DNA of 64,000 bases from Variovorax flavidus (GTDB taxonomy: Bacteria; Pseudomonadota; Gammaproteobacteria; Burkholderiales; Burkholderiaceae_C), in the NCBI RefSeq assembly GCF_030317145.1, contig NZ_JASZYE010000008.1, positions 1-64,000 of the forward strand, read 5' to 3'. Under the pieces are notes generated by a model. That model saw only the letters and a list, made by a program, of their open reading frames with translations, made no database searches and was not told the origin of the DNA. How positions within the stretch are numbered: position 1 is the first letter of the stretch; every line of letters starts with the position of its first letter. A program made the translations under genes and the position numbers. Positions 53,672 to 62,295 of this stretch are shown piece by piece.

Positions 53672-54472
53672 ATGAAACCTGCTGCCATCATGCTCTGGCT
53701 CGTCACCGCCTGCGCCATTGCGCTGGCAGCGCCCGCCATGTTCCAGGACAGTCTTCTCTACCACCCCGCCCGGGCGCAAGCCGCCGACATGGTGTCCGCC
53801 GGACTCGTCGCCTGGCCGGCCGAAGGCGACTTCCGTGGTCTGGTGGCGGAGCCCGCCGGACCTGCGCGCGGCACGGCGATCGTGTTCCACGGCAATGCAG
53901 GGCATGCAGGGCATCGCGACTACTACGCCGCAGTGCTCACCCGCCTTGGCGTGCGCGTGATCCTCGCCGAATACCCGGCGTACGGACCGCGTGATGGGGC
54001 GTTGGGCGAACGCAGTCTGGTGGAGGACGCCGAGCAGACCATCGCGCTGGCCCATCGGCTGCACGGCGCGCCCTTGCTGCTCATCGGCGAATCACTGGGC
54101 GCCGGCGTGGCGGCTGCAGCGGGTGTGCGGCAACGCGAGCAGGTCGCGGCGCTGATGCTCATCACGCCATGGGACACGCTTGAACACGTCGCGGCCTATC
54201 ACTATCCGTGGCTGCCGGTGAGCTGGCTGCTGAGGGATCGGTACGACAGCGCCGCGCATCTCGCGTCGATCGGCCGGCCGGTGCTGGTGGCGGTCGCCGA
54301 GCGCGACCGCATTGTTCCGGCGCGCTTCGGCACGTCGCTGTATGAAGCGCTGCCCAGTCCCAAGCGGCTCGAGGTGGTGCGCGCAGCCGACCACAACGAC
54401 TGGATCCGCTACGTCGACGACGCGTGGTGGCGAAACGCGGTGGGGTTCCTGCTTGGCGAGCAGGCCCCGTAG
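53672..54472 (+). CDS. Membrane-anchored or exported alpha/beta hydrolase (BEM46/YfhR-like)
   Basis: A 266-residue protein. An N-terminal hydrophobic segment (residues 7-24) is followed by a YHPARAQ type stretch, as in the BEM46/YfhR group. HG in VFHGNAG is the oxyanion motif, the nucleophile is in LIGESLGAG, and the catalytic Asp and His are in VAERDRIVP and AADHNDWI. Substrate unknown. Starts at 53639 (ATG directly after AAAGG) or 53612 (TTG) are possible; 53672 gives the cleanest signal-anchor. It is 72 bases after the membrane protein gene, perhaps in the same operon. Confidence 0.82.
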   Translation: MKPAAIMLWLVTACAIALAAPAMFQDSLLYHPARAQAADMVSAGLVAWPAEGDFRGLVAEPAGPARGTAIVFHGNAGHAGHRDYYAAVLTRLGVRVILAEYPAYGPRDGALGERSLVEDAEQTIALAHRLHGAPLLLIGESLGAGVAAAAGVRQREQVAALMLITPWDTLEHVAAYHYPWLPVSWLLRDRYDSAAHLASIGRPVLVAVAERDRIVPARFGTSLYEALPSPKRLEVVRAADHNDWIRYVDDAWWRNAVGFLLGEQAP

Positions 54473-54491
54473 GGCCGGGTGAACCGCGAAC

Positions 54492-55466
54492 TCACTCCGG
54501 TTCGATCCCCGCCTCCTTGACCACCTTGCCCCACTTGACGAGGTCGGACTTGATCAACGCGGCGTAGTCCTGCGGCGTTCCGCCCTGGATCTCGATGCCG
54601 GCCGCCTCCAGCTTGGCCCGCACATCAGGCATCTTGAGCGCAGCGTTGATCTCGGCATTGAGCTTGTTGACGATCGCCTTGGGCGTGCCGGCAGGCGCCA
54701 GGAAGCCGCCATTCGTGTTGGCGTCGTAGCCCTTGAGCCCCTGTTCCTCCGCCGTCGGCACGTCCGGCAGCGACGATGTCCGCTTCCGGGTCGACACCGC
54801 AACGGCGCGGGCATTGCCGGCCTTCACCTGCGACTGGATGGCGCTGATGGTGTCGATGTAGAGGGCGGTGCGTCCGGCCAGCAGATCGGGGTGCGCGGCG
54901 GCCGAGCCCTTGTACGGAACCAGCAGCATCTGCGTGCCGCTCGCCATGCGGAACATCTCGGCCGCCATTTCCTGCGCACTGCCGCGGCCGGAGGTGGCGA
55001 CCTTGGCCTGGTCCGGATTGGCCTTCATCCAGGCGATGAACTCGGGCAGCGTCTTGGCGGGAATCTTCGGGTAGATCGCGAACACCAGCGGAACCTCGTG
55101 GGTGTAGACGATGGGCTCGAAGCTCTTCTCCGGGTCCCAGCCCAGATTCTTGAACAGGAACTTGTTGATGTTGTGGCTGCCGCCCACGATGCCGATCGTG
55201 TAGCCATCGGGCGCCGACTTGGCAAGCACATCCGTCCCGAGGTTGTTGGATGCGCCGGGCCTGTTGTCGACGACTACCGGCTGGCCCATCGACACCGCGA
55301 GCTTGTCGCCGACGACGCGGGCGATCGTGTCGATCGCGCCGCCCGGCGGGGCCGGCACGATGATCTTGATGGCACGCGTGGGGTAGGCCTGGGCCGATGC
55401 CAAGGCCGGCACCAGGGCCAGGGACGCCGAGACGGCGAGGACCTTGAACAGGGATCTGGTTTTCAT
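54492..55466 (-). CDS. Bug/TctC-type periplasmic receptor
   Basis: A 324-residue receptor with signal peptide to about residue 26 (ALASAQ), the AYPTRAIKIIVPAPPGGAID opening and VVDNRPGASNNLGTDV loop of Bug proteins. GAGGAG before the ATG at 55466 decides the start. It is the last gene of the leftward operon with 2-hydroxyacid dehydrogenase, FAH hydrolase and SDR, 85 bases after the SDR. It should bind the carboxylate that these enzymes handle; no TctAB gene is in the window. Confidence 0.92.
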   Translation of the reverse strand: MKTRSLFKVLAVSASLALVPALASAQAYPTRAIKIIVPAPPGGAIDTIARVVGDKLAVSMGQPVVVDNRPGASNNLGTDVLAKSAPDGYTIGIVGGSHNINKFLFKNLGWDPEKSFEPIVYTHEVPLVFAIYPKIPAKTLPEFIAWMKANPDQAKVATSGRGSAQEMAAEMFRMASGTQMLLVPYKGSAAAHPDLLAGRTALYIDTISAIQSQVKAGNARAVAVSTRKRTSSLPDVPTAEEQGLKGYDANTNGGFLAPAGTPKAIVNKLNAEINAALKMPDVRAKLEAAGIEIQGGTPQDYAALIKSDLVKWGKVVKEAGIEPE

Positions 55467-55551
55467 GGAAGTCTCCTCTTGCGGGTGGATCAAATCGTCA
55501 TGCAGCGCCGTTGGGTCCGCTAGACCCCGCGCGGCCGCTGCATCGGGTGCT

Positions 55552-56316
55552 CTAGCCGCGCCCGACGAAGGGCATGGCGCTGGCCATCACGGTCATGTTC
55601 AGCACGTTGGCGCTCAGAGGCATGGCGGCGATGTGGCGCACCGCATCGGCCACGTGGCTGGCGTCCATCATGGGTTCGGGCGCGACGGTGCCGTTGGCCT
55701 GCAGCACGCCGCGCGTCATGCGCTCGGACAGTTCGGTCAATGCGTTGCCGATGTCGATCTGGCTGGCCACGATGTTGAATGCACGCCCGTCGAGCGCCAG
55801 CGCCTTGGTCAGGCCCGACACCGCGTGCTTGCTGGCCGTGTAGGGCGCGGTGAAGGGGCGCGGCGTCTGCGCCGAGACCGATCCGTTGTTGATGATGCGG
55901 CCGCCCTGCGGCGACTGGCGGCGCATCAGGCCGAAAGCCGCGCGGGCGCACAGGAACACGCCGGTGACGTTGGTGTTCAGCACGCTGAACCACTTGTCCA
56001 GCGGCAGTTCGTCCATCGGCACCGCCGGGGCATTCACGCCGGCGTTGTTGAAGAGCAGGTCCAGCCGGCCGAAGCGCTGTTCGATGGCGTCGAACAGTGC
56101 CTGCACGCTGTCGGGTTCGGTCACATCGGTGGGCACGGCCAGGGCCGTCTGTCCGCGCGCCTCGGCCTCGGCCGCCAGCGTTTGCAGGGGCTCGGCGCGG
56201 CGACCGGCCAGCACGACGGCCCAGCCGTCGTTCAGCAGGCCGATGGCCACGTTGCGGCCGATGCCGCTGCCTGCGCCGGTGACCAGGGCGATCTTCCTGG
56301 AGGGGGTTGTGTTCAA
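55552..56316 (-). CDS. SDR family oxidoreductase
   Basis: A 254-residue classical short-chain dehydrogenase. TGAGSGIGRN is the nucleotide motif, NNAGVNA the second, and the catalytic set is complete with Ser in NNGSVSAQ and Tyr and Lys in PYTASKHAV. It reduces or oxidises a keto/hydroxy group with NAD(P). Its start overlaps the FAH gene stop by four bases. Substrate likely a keto or hydroxy acid of the same pathway. Confidence 0.92.
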   Translation of the reverse strand: MNTTPSRKIALVTGAGSGIGRNVAIGLLNDGWAVVLAGRRAEPLQTLAAEAEARGQTALAVPTDVTEPDSVQALFDAIEQRFGRLDLLFNNAGVNAPAVPMDELPLDKWFSVLNTNVTGVFLCARAAFGLMRRQSPQGGRIINNGSVSAQTPRPFTAPYTASKHAVSGLTKALALDGRAFNIVASQIDIGNALTELSERMTRGVLQANGTVAPEPMMDASHVADAVRHIAAMPLSANVLNMTVMASAMPFVGRG

Positions 56317-57050
56317 GGGGAGTCTCCTGACGTTGGTGATGGCGAATGGTTCTGTGCGTGCGCGCTGCCCACGGTCATGGAGAACTGGCCGATCTCCGCC
56401 ACGCCTCCGCTCACGATGTCACCGGGTTGCAGTGCGCCCACGCCTGCGGGGGTGCCGGTGAAGATCAGGTCGCCGGGCGCGAGCGTCACGGACCTCGACA
56501 GCATCGCCACCAGTTCGGCCACCGGCCACATGAGATCGGAGACGTCGGCGCGCTGGCGTTCGATGCCGTTGACCGCCAGCCACACGGCCCCCTGCCTGGG
56601 ATGGCCGCAAACTTCTGCCGGCACGAGGCGCGTGCAGGGGGCGGAGTGGTCGAAGGCCTTGGCGGCCTCCCACGGGCCACCGGCGCGCTTGGCTTGCTGC
56701 TGCAGGTCGCGCCGCGTGAGGTCCAGCCCTGCGGCATAGCCCCAGATGTGATGCGCCTCCACCAGTGCCGGGTCGATATCCCGACCGCCACGGCCGATGG
56801 CGACGACCAGCTCGATCTCGTGGCAGAAATCCGCGGTACCCGGGGGATAGGGCAGAAGGCCATGCGCGGGCACCACCGCGCTGGCAGGCTTCATGAACCA
56901 GGCCGGCATTTCCCGCGGCCTCGCCTGCTCGTCCACGCTCCACCGGTAGTTGCGGCCGATGCAGTACACGCGGCCCACAGGGAAAGCCGCAGTGCTCCCC
57001 GCCACCGGCAGGGTGGTCGGCGCGGGCGCCGGGAAGACCAGATCCGTCAT
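56313..57050 (-). CDS. Fumarylacetoacetate hydrolase family protein
   Basis: A 245-residue FAH-domain enzyme. The metal site is visible as the paired Glu in FCHEIELVVAIG and the Asp in GLDLTRRD, with the family start VYCIGRNYRWS and the GDLIFTGTPAGVG turn. Members hydrolyse C-C bonds of diketo acids, decarboxylate oxaloacetate-like acids or hydrate dienoates. It is 11 bases downstream of the hydroxyacid dehydrogenase gene and coupled to the SDR gene. Confidence 0.91.
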   Translation of the reverse strand: MTDLVFPAPAPTTLPVAGSTAAFPVGRVYCIGRNYRWSVDEQARPREMPAWFMKPASAVVPAHGLLPYPPGTADFCHEIELVVAIGRGGRDIDPALVEAHHIWGYAAGLDLTRRDLQQQAKRAGGPWEAAKAFDHSAPCTRLVPAEVCGHPRQGAVWLAVNGIERQRADVSDLMWPVAELVAMLSRSVTLAPGDLIFTGTPAGVGALQPGDIVSGGVAEIGQFSMTVGSAHAQNHSPSPTSGDSP

Positions 57051-57061
57051 GGCCCCGGCGC

Positions 57062-58015
57062 TCAGGTGGTCAGGCTCATCGACGGGCGTTCGCCCGCCAG
57101 GGCCTGGGCAACGCTGGCGAGCACCATCTCGGCCATGGCCGTCCGCGTCTCCCAGGTGGCACTGGCGCGGTGAGCCTGAAGGGTCACGCTGTCGGACTGG
57201 CGCAGTGCCGGCGGAACGCGGGGTTCGTCGACGAACACGTCCAGGCCCGCACCGGCAATGCGCCCGGCGGTCAGCGCCTCTGTCAGGTGGGCTTCATTGA
57301 CCAGGCGGCCGCGTGCGACGTTGACCAGGAAGCCGCGCGGGCCGAGCGCATCGAGCACGGCCGCATCGACGATGCCTTCGGCCTTGTCCGCCGCCGCGCA
57401 CAGCACGAGCGCGTCCGAGTCGCGCGCGAGGTCCACCAGCTTCGGCACGAACCGATGGGCCACATCGTCCATGGCGAGCAGGTCGGTGTAGCTGATGGGG
57501 CAACCAAAGGCCGCCGCCCGGACCGCGACCGCGCGGCCGACACGTCCCATTCCGACGATGCCCACGCGCATGCCGCTGAACCGGCGGGCCAGCGGGATGG
57601 CGTTGGGCTGCGGAAAGCGCTCCCACTGGCCGTCGCGCACGAAGCGGTCGCCGGCGCACAGGTTGCGGCAAGCGGCAATCAGCAAGCCGATGGCCAGGTC
57701 GGCCACGTCCTCGGTCAGCGCGCCAAGGGTTGCGGTCACCGGCAGGCCACGGCCCCGGCAGTACGCCAGATCCACGGCGTCGGTCCCCACGCCGTTGACG
57801 GCAACGACCTTGAGGCGAGGCAGCTGTTCCAGCATCGAGCGCGAAATGCCGGTGTGCCCGCCGGTGATCACGGCGTCGATGGACGCGCCATGTTCACGCA
57901 GCCAGGCATCCGGGTCACTCGTCTCGAAATACTTGTGGACGGTGTAGAGCGATGCGAGCTGGTCGTTGATCGCAGGGATCAGGATCGGATTGAGTTGCAG
58001 GACCTGGGGTTTCAT
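57062..58015 (-). CDS. D-isomer-specific 2-hydroxyacid dehydrogenase
   Basis: A 317-residue NAD(P)-dependent dehydrogenase. The Rossmann motif GMRVGIVGMGRVGRAVA, the catalytic Arg in VLCAAADKAEG, the NVARGRLV strand and the final catalytic His in LQAHRASATWETR fit the family of hydroxypyruvate/glyoxylate reductases. It leads the leftward operon, with its start just five bases from the first palindrome (58020-58048). No Shine-Dalgarno is seen, so translation may be leaderless or weak. Confidence 0.91.
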   Translation of the reverse strand: MKPQVLQLNPILIPAINDQLASLYTVHKYFETSDPDAWLREHGASIDAVITGGHTGISRSMLEQLPRLKVVAVNGVGTDAVDLAYCRGRGLPVTATLGALTEDVADLAIGLLIAACRNLCAGDRFVRDGQWERFPQPNAIPLARRFSGMRVGIVGMGRVGRAVAVRAAAFGCPISYTDLLAMDDVAHRFVPKLVDLARDSDALVLCAAADKAEGIVDAAVLDALGPRGFLVNVARGRLVNEAHLTEALTAGRIAGAGLDVFVDEPRVPPALRQSDSVTLQAHRASATWETRTAMAEMVLASVAQALAGERPSMSLTT

Positions 58016-58019
58016 GAGG

Positions 58020-58048
58020 CCATGTTAGTAAGACATTGACTAACATGG
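58020..58048. promoter_or_regulatory. Palindromic operator 1 between divergent genes
   Basis: CCATGTTAGT (58020-58029) and ACTAACATGG (58039-58048) form a perfect 10-bp inverted repeat with a 9-base spacer. It touches the start of the hydroxyacid dehydrogenase gene and lies 48 bases from the citrate-synthase-like gene. A repressor here would block both directions. Confidence 0.65.
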
Positions 58049-58050
58049 CA

Positions 58051-58073
58051 ATATTGACGTTTAAAATCAATAT
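58051..58073. promoter_or_regulatory. Palindromic operator 2 between divergent genes
   Basis: ATATTGA (58051-58057) and TCAATAT (58067-58073) are an inverted repeat, again with a 9-base spacer, two bases after operator 1. The patch is AT-rich (TTTAAAA, TATAAAT) and probably includes promoter elements as well. Confidence 0.45.
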
Positions 58074-58095
58074 AAATAACTTTCTGCATCAAGCC

Positions 58096-59241
58096 ATGGC
58101 TTCCTGGATATCGATGGACGAGGCATGCCGCCTCCTCGGTGTACGACCCCAGACGGTTTACGCCTACGTGAGCCGCGGCAAGCTCGAAGTCATGCCCGAT
58201 CCGGCCGATACGCGCCGCAGCCTGTACCGCGCCGAGGACGTCGCCGGCCTTGCCAAGCGCAAGCAGGCCGGGCGCAAGCACGAGACCCTGGCCGCCAATA
58301 CGCTGTTCGGCTCGGAGCCGAGCATTCCGACCGCCCTTTGCGCCTTCTTTCGCGGACGGCCCTACTACCGCGGCCAGGATGCTGTGAACCTGGCCCGGTC
58401 GGCCACGCTGGAAGATGTGGCGCGACTGCTGTGGAGCGCGGAGCAAGCCGTGGACTTTTCGTCCCCGACGACGCCAGCGCGTCCGGTCGAACCTGGGCGT
58501 GCCGCCGCTTTCACTGCCTTGGCCGACCTCGCAGCCACCGGGCATTCCACGCGCGGGCGCCTGACCCGCGTGCTGCACGCCGAGGGCCAGGGCCTGGTGG
58601 GTCAGTTGGCCAATGCGTTCGGTGCCAAGCCGGGCCCGCAACCGCTGCATCTGCGCTTTGCGAAGGGGTGGAAGCAATCGGCCCAGGTGGCCGATCTGCT
58701 GCGAACGGCCATGGTGCTGCTGGTCGACCACGAGCTGACCAGTTCAGCCTTTGTCGCGCGCATCGCCGCTTCGACGGGTGCCTCGCTGCCGGCCTGCCTC
58801 CTGGCCGGCTTGACCACGCTTTCCGGCCCCTTGCATGGCGATGCCTCGGGCCGCGTCCAGGCGCTGTTCAGCGAAGTGGAGCGGCTGGGCGAGGACAAGG
58901 TGGTGGCCCACTACCTCTCGACCGGCTTGCCGCTGGCAGGATTCGGCCACCACCTCTATCCCGATGGCGATCCGCGCGCAGCGGCCTTGCTCGCGTTGTT
59001 CGAACCCCCGGAAGTCATCGCGCGCTTCATCGAGAAGGTGACGAACCTCACCGGCTTGCAGCCCAACATCGACGTGGCCCTGGCCGCACTGGTCGCGCAC
59101 CATCGGCTGCCGGCCGACGCGGCTTTCGGCCTGTTCGCCACGGCGCGCAGCGTCGGGCTGCTGGCGCACAGCCTGGAGCAATTGGGCGAGGCGCAAGTGA
59201 TTCGCCCGCGCGGGCGCTATGTGGGGCCGATGCCTGATTGA
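58096..59241 (+). CDS. Citrate-synthase-like protein with N-terminal helix-turn-helix
   Basis: A 381-residue fusion. Residues 3-55 are an excisionase/MerR-type DNA-binding domain (SMDEACRLLGVRPQTVYAYV, SRGKLEV). The rest is a citrate synthase fold that keeps the catalytic triad: H247 in GPLHGDA, H285 in GFGHHLYPDGDPR and D326 in NIDVAL. It may therefore condense an acyl-CoA with a keto acid, or use that site to sense acyl-CoA and act as a regulator. It is divergent from a carboxylic-acid operon over two palindromes, its likely targets. The start at 58096 is the first Met before the HTH; ATGs at 58036 and 58045 would lie inside or beside the operators. Confidence 0.86.
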   Translation: MASWISMDEACRLLGVRPQTVYAYVSRGKLEVMPDPADTRRSLYRAEDVAGLAKRKQAGRKHETLAANTLFGSEPSIPTALCAFFRGRPYYRGQDAVNLARSATLEDVARLLWSAEQAVDFSSPTTPARPVEPGRAAAFTALADLAATGHSTRGRLTRVLHAEGQGLVGQLANAFGAKPGPQPLHLRFAKGWKQSAQVADLLRTAMVLLVDHELTSSAFVARIAASTGASLPACLLAGLTTLSGPLHGDASGRVQALFSEVERLGEDKVVAHYLSTGLPLAGFGHHLYPDGDPRAAALLALFEPPEVIARFIEKVTNLTGLQPNIDVALAALVAHHRLPADAAFGLFATARSVGLLAHSLEQLGEAQVIRPRGRYVGPMPD

Positions 59242-59522
59242 GACGCTTGCATTGATTCGGCGGTCGCGATGGCGGTCTGCACGCGGCGCTGGAACTCCGC
59301 ATCGACCACGTCCAAGAGGGCTTCCACATCGCTGCGGCGGACGATGCGCTCGTCCTTGCTCAAGCTGAACTCCCGAAGAAGCAGATCGCGAAGGCATCCG
59401 ACGGCGCGATAGCCGTCGTGCACCGCGCTAACTTCGGCGTTGACTCGCCTCGCCAGAGAGGCGCGATCGTCTTCGGGGGGATCGTTTGGGGGGCGCGCGA
59501 GCGCGCAAGTAGGGTGGACCAC
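59217..59522 (-). CDS. Small protein of unknown function
   Basis: A 101-residue, helical, soluble protein that I do not recognise. It starts with GTG at 59522, supported by GGAGGT five bases upstream. The first 20 residues are Pro/Arg rich; from about 22 the sequence is amphipathic helix (REFSLSKDERIVRRSDVEAL) to the end. Its last third is repeated as a relic at 25769-25852, so it belongs to a family with several copies in this genome. Its 3' end overlaps the convergent citrate-synthase-like gene by 25 bases. Confidence 0.62.
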   Translation of the reverse strand: MVHPTCALARPPNDPPEDDRASLARRVNAEVSAVHDGYRAVGCLRDLLLREFSLSKDERIVRRSDVEALLDVVDAEFQRRVQTAIATAESMQASQSGIGPT

Positions 59523-59783
59523 GTAGGACCTCCAAGAGCTGCGGTTTTCTAAAACCGCCGCCTCGCTGTCAAACGATGGCGGCGACTCGAACGGGTTGAC
59601 AGACCGGGCAGCTCTTGCGAGAACCGGCGAGCCTTGCGGCTCCCCGTCCGAGCCGCCTAAAAAGGAGGCACGAACGACGAAGCCGCAGACCCTCTGCGGG
59701 AAAACTGCGGCTCACGTCGCAGAACTGCTTCAGGCTGTCAAACCCGATCACGCCTTTTTTTGACGTGATGTCGCAAAGTATAT
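59523..59783. other. Gap with hairpins and a free-standing Shine-Dalgarno
   Basis: No gene that I can support. The stretch has CCGCAGA/TCTGCGG at 59683-59699, and an alternative pairing of GCCGCAG (59682-59688) with CTGCGGC (59705-59711), so two exclusive folds. AAAAAGGAGG at about 59659-59668 is not followed by a start codon at normal spacing. ATCACG/CGTGAT arms around a T-run near 59750 may be a terminator for the sulfatase gene. Confidence 0.4.
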
Positions 59784-62156
59784 CTACGAGGTACGCGCTC
59801 GCTTGCCCGCCGCGACACCCAGTTGCCCCAGTTCAACCGTCACCTTCTCGATGGTGCCCGTGAACGCAAACGGCATCTTGTACGTGAAGTCGATCGGCGA
59901 GCCGATATCCATCCCTACGTCCAATCCCTCGCCCAGCGAGAACTGGATCGGGATGGTGCGCTCCAGCCGGCCCTCGGCGATCTTCCTGCCGTTGGCGCTC
60001 ATGGTGACGGTGCCTCCCTTGCCCATGCCGCCGCCGTCGTACTTGAAGTCGACCACCAGCTTGTTCCTGCCCTTGGGCAACGGGTTCTTCGCCGTGAACG
60101 TGGGCCGGTCGATGCTCAGGAAGTTGTAGACGAAGGTCGGCCTGCCTTCGCGCAGGTACAGGCCGTAGCCGCCTTCGAGTCCGCCGTGCGTCACGATCAT
60201 CCCTTCGGCCTTGTCGTCGGGCACCTCGAACTCGGCCGTGATGGTCCATGACTTGTTGCACATCGGCGGAGACGCCGCGTCGGGCAGGCCGATGGTGCCG
60301 GGGTAGTAGGTCATGCGGGTGCGCCCGGCGATGAGGCTGGGCCGCCCCATCAACTCAGCATTCATGCGGATGGTGGCGCGCCAGTCGAGCGGCAGCACGT
60401 TGTACTTGGCGGCCTCCACCCACCAGAGGTCCTGCAGCTTGCGCAGCATGTCCGGATGCTTCTTGGCCAGGTCATTGGCCTGGGAGAAGTCTTCCTCGAT
60501 GTTGTAGAGCTCCCAGGGTGCCTTGTCGGGGTCCCACTCCTGGCGGTTCGGGTCCCACGGCACGAACGACGGCGACGATGCCATCCAGCCGTCGTGGTAG
60601 AGGCCACGGTTGCAGCCGAGCTCGAAGTACTGCGTGTTGCGCGGGCTCTTCGCGTCCGCGCTGCCCAGGGAATCGGCAAAGCTCCTGCCCTCGATGGGCT
60701 TCTGCCGGATCCCGTTCAGATCGGTCGGCGCGGTGACGCCGCAAAGCTCGTAGATCGTCGGCACGATGTCGATGGTGTGGATGAACTGGTCGCGCAGGCC
60801 CCCCTTGTCCTTGATGCGCGCCGGCCACGAAATGATCATCGGGTTGCGGGTGCCGCCGAAATGGCTGGCGACCTGCTTGGTCCACTGGAAGGGCGTGTTC
60901 ATCGCATGCGCCCAGGCGGACGGGAAATGGTTGAAGTGCTTCGGACCGCCCAGCTCGTCGATCGCCTTGATGTTGTCCTGCCACTTCTCCGATAAGCCGT
61001 TGAAGAACATGTTCTCGCACAGCGAACCTTCCAGCCCACCCTCGGCGCTGGCGCCGTTGTCGCCGGCGATGTAGATGATGAGCGTGTTGTCGGCGTCGGG
61101 CAGTTGCTTGCAGGCCTCGACGACGCGGCCCAGCTCGTGGTCGCAATGCGCCGCATAGCCGGCGAAGACTTCCATCATCCGCGCGTAGAGGCGCCGCTGG
61201 TCCGCGTTGAGGGAACTCCACGCCGGCAAGCCCTTGGAGCGGGTCGTGAGCTTGGTGCCTTTCGGAATCACGCCCAGCTTGAGTTGCCGGGCATGCGTCT
61301 GCTCGCGGTACTTGTCCCAGCCGCCGTCGAACTGGCCCTTGAACTTGTCGATCCATTCCTGCGGCGTGTGGTGCGGGGCATGGGTCGCGCCGGTGGCGAG
61401 ATAGAGAAAGTAGGGCCGGTCGGGCGCGATGCTCTTGGCCTGGCGCACCCATGCAATGGACTTGTCGGCGAGGTCGGTCGTGAGGTGGTAGTCCGGGTCC
61501 GTCGACGCCGGCACCAGGTCGCGGTTCTGGAACAGGATCGGGTTCCAGTGGTTCATGTCGCCGCCGTTGAAGCCGTAGAAGTAGTCGAAGCCCAGGCCAT
61601 TGGCCCAGCGGTCGAAGGGCCCGGCCGCACTGGTCTCCCATGTCGGCGTGTTGTGGTTCTTTCCGACCCAGGCCGTCATGTAGCCGTTCTGCCGGAGCAC
61701 TTCGCCCATCGTGCCGCAGCTGCGCGGCAGGATGCAGGTGTAGCCGTCGTAGCCCGTGGCCAGCTCGGTGATGCCGGCGAACGCGGTGGAGTGGTGGTTG
61801 CGCCCGGTGATCAGCGCCGCGCGCGTGGGGCTGCACAGCGCGGTGGTGTGGAAGCGGTTGTAGCGCAGGCCCTCGGCGGCGAGCTTGTCCATGGTGGGCG
61901 AAGGAATGCCGCCGCCGAAGGTGCCGTACTGGCCGAAGCCGCAGTCGTCGATGAGGATCAGCAGGATGTTCGGCGCGCCCTTGGGTGCCTGCACGGGCTT
62001 GGGGAACTGGGCGGGATCGGAATCGAGATAGGTGCGGCCGACCTCGCCGGGGAAGTGGAAGTCGGGGCGGGGAAGTATTTCAGGGGTGCTGTTCGCGGGG
62101 ACGGCCTCTGCGGAGGCTTGCTTGCGCGACACGGGACTGCTGGGCTTCTTTGCCAT
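59784..62156 (-). CDS. Arylsulfatase (type I, formylglycine-dependent)
   Basis: A 790-residue sulfatase. The formylglycine signature CSPTRAALITGRN is intact, with metal ligands in LILIDDCGFGQYGTFGG and IAGDNGASAEGG and the family ATGATHAPHH segment. After the alkaline-phosphatase-like core (to about 560) a C-terminal jelly-roll-like region follows, similar to LamG domains. No signal peptide is seen, so it is probably cytoplasmic, as in other large arylsulfatases such as AtsA. AGGAG before the ATG at 62156 fixes the start; the frame continues to 62279. It should release sulfate from sulfate esters; a maturation enzyme gene is not in the window. Confidence 0.93.
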   Translation of the reverse strand: MAKKPSSPVSRKQASAEAVPANSTPEILPRPDFHFPGEVGRTYLDSDPAQFPKPVQAPKGAPNILLILIDDCGFGQYGTFGGGIPSPTMDKLAAEGLRYNRFHTTALCSPTRAALITGRNHHSTAFAGITELATGYDGYTCILPRSCGTMGEVLRQNGYMTAWVGKNHNTPTWETSAAGPFDRWANGLGFDYFYGFNGGDMNHWNPILFQNRDLVPASTDPDYHLTTDLADKSIAWVRQAKSIAPDRPYFLYLATGATHAPHHTPQEWIDKFKGQFDGGWDKYREQTHARQLKLGVIPKGTKLTTRSKGLPAWSSLNADQRRLYARMMEVFAGYAAHCDHELGRVVEACKQLPDADNTLIIYIAGDNGASAEGGLEGSLCENMFFNGLSEKWQDNIKAIDELGGPKHFNHFPSAWAHAMNTPFQWTKQVASHFGGTRNPMIISWPARIKDKGGLRDQFIHTIDIVPTIYELCGVTAPTDLNGIRQKPIEGRSFADSLGSADAKSPRNTQYFELGCNRGLYHDGWMASSPSFVPWDPNRQEWDPDKAPWELYNIEEDFSQANDLAKKHPDMLRKLQDLWWVEAAKYNVLPLDWRATIRMNAELMGRPSLIAGRTRMTYYPGTIGLPDAASPPMCNKSWTITAEFEVPDDKAEGMIVTHGGLEGGYGLYLREGRPTFVYNFLSIDRPTFTAKNPLPKGRNKLVVDFKYDGGGMGKGGTVTMSANGRKIAEGRLERTIPIQFSLGEGLDVGMDIGSPIDFTYKMPFAFTGTIEKVTVELGQLGVAAGKRARTS

Positions 62157-62295
62157 CGCTTCGCTCCTGGAGTGGCTTCGCGAACCGGGTCCAGGGGCAA
62201 GGCGCCGCCTTCTTGCCGTCGCGAGCAGGGCGCAAGCGTGACCCGCGTCGGCGTCGCGCGCAATTGCACATTGGTGCAAGCGCCCGGCGCGCGAC

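Noticed and set aside
59615..59863. Small plus-strand open frame of 82 codons
   Set aside because: No usable start signal, overlaps the sulfatase 3' end, and the composition looks random.
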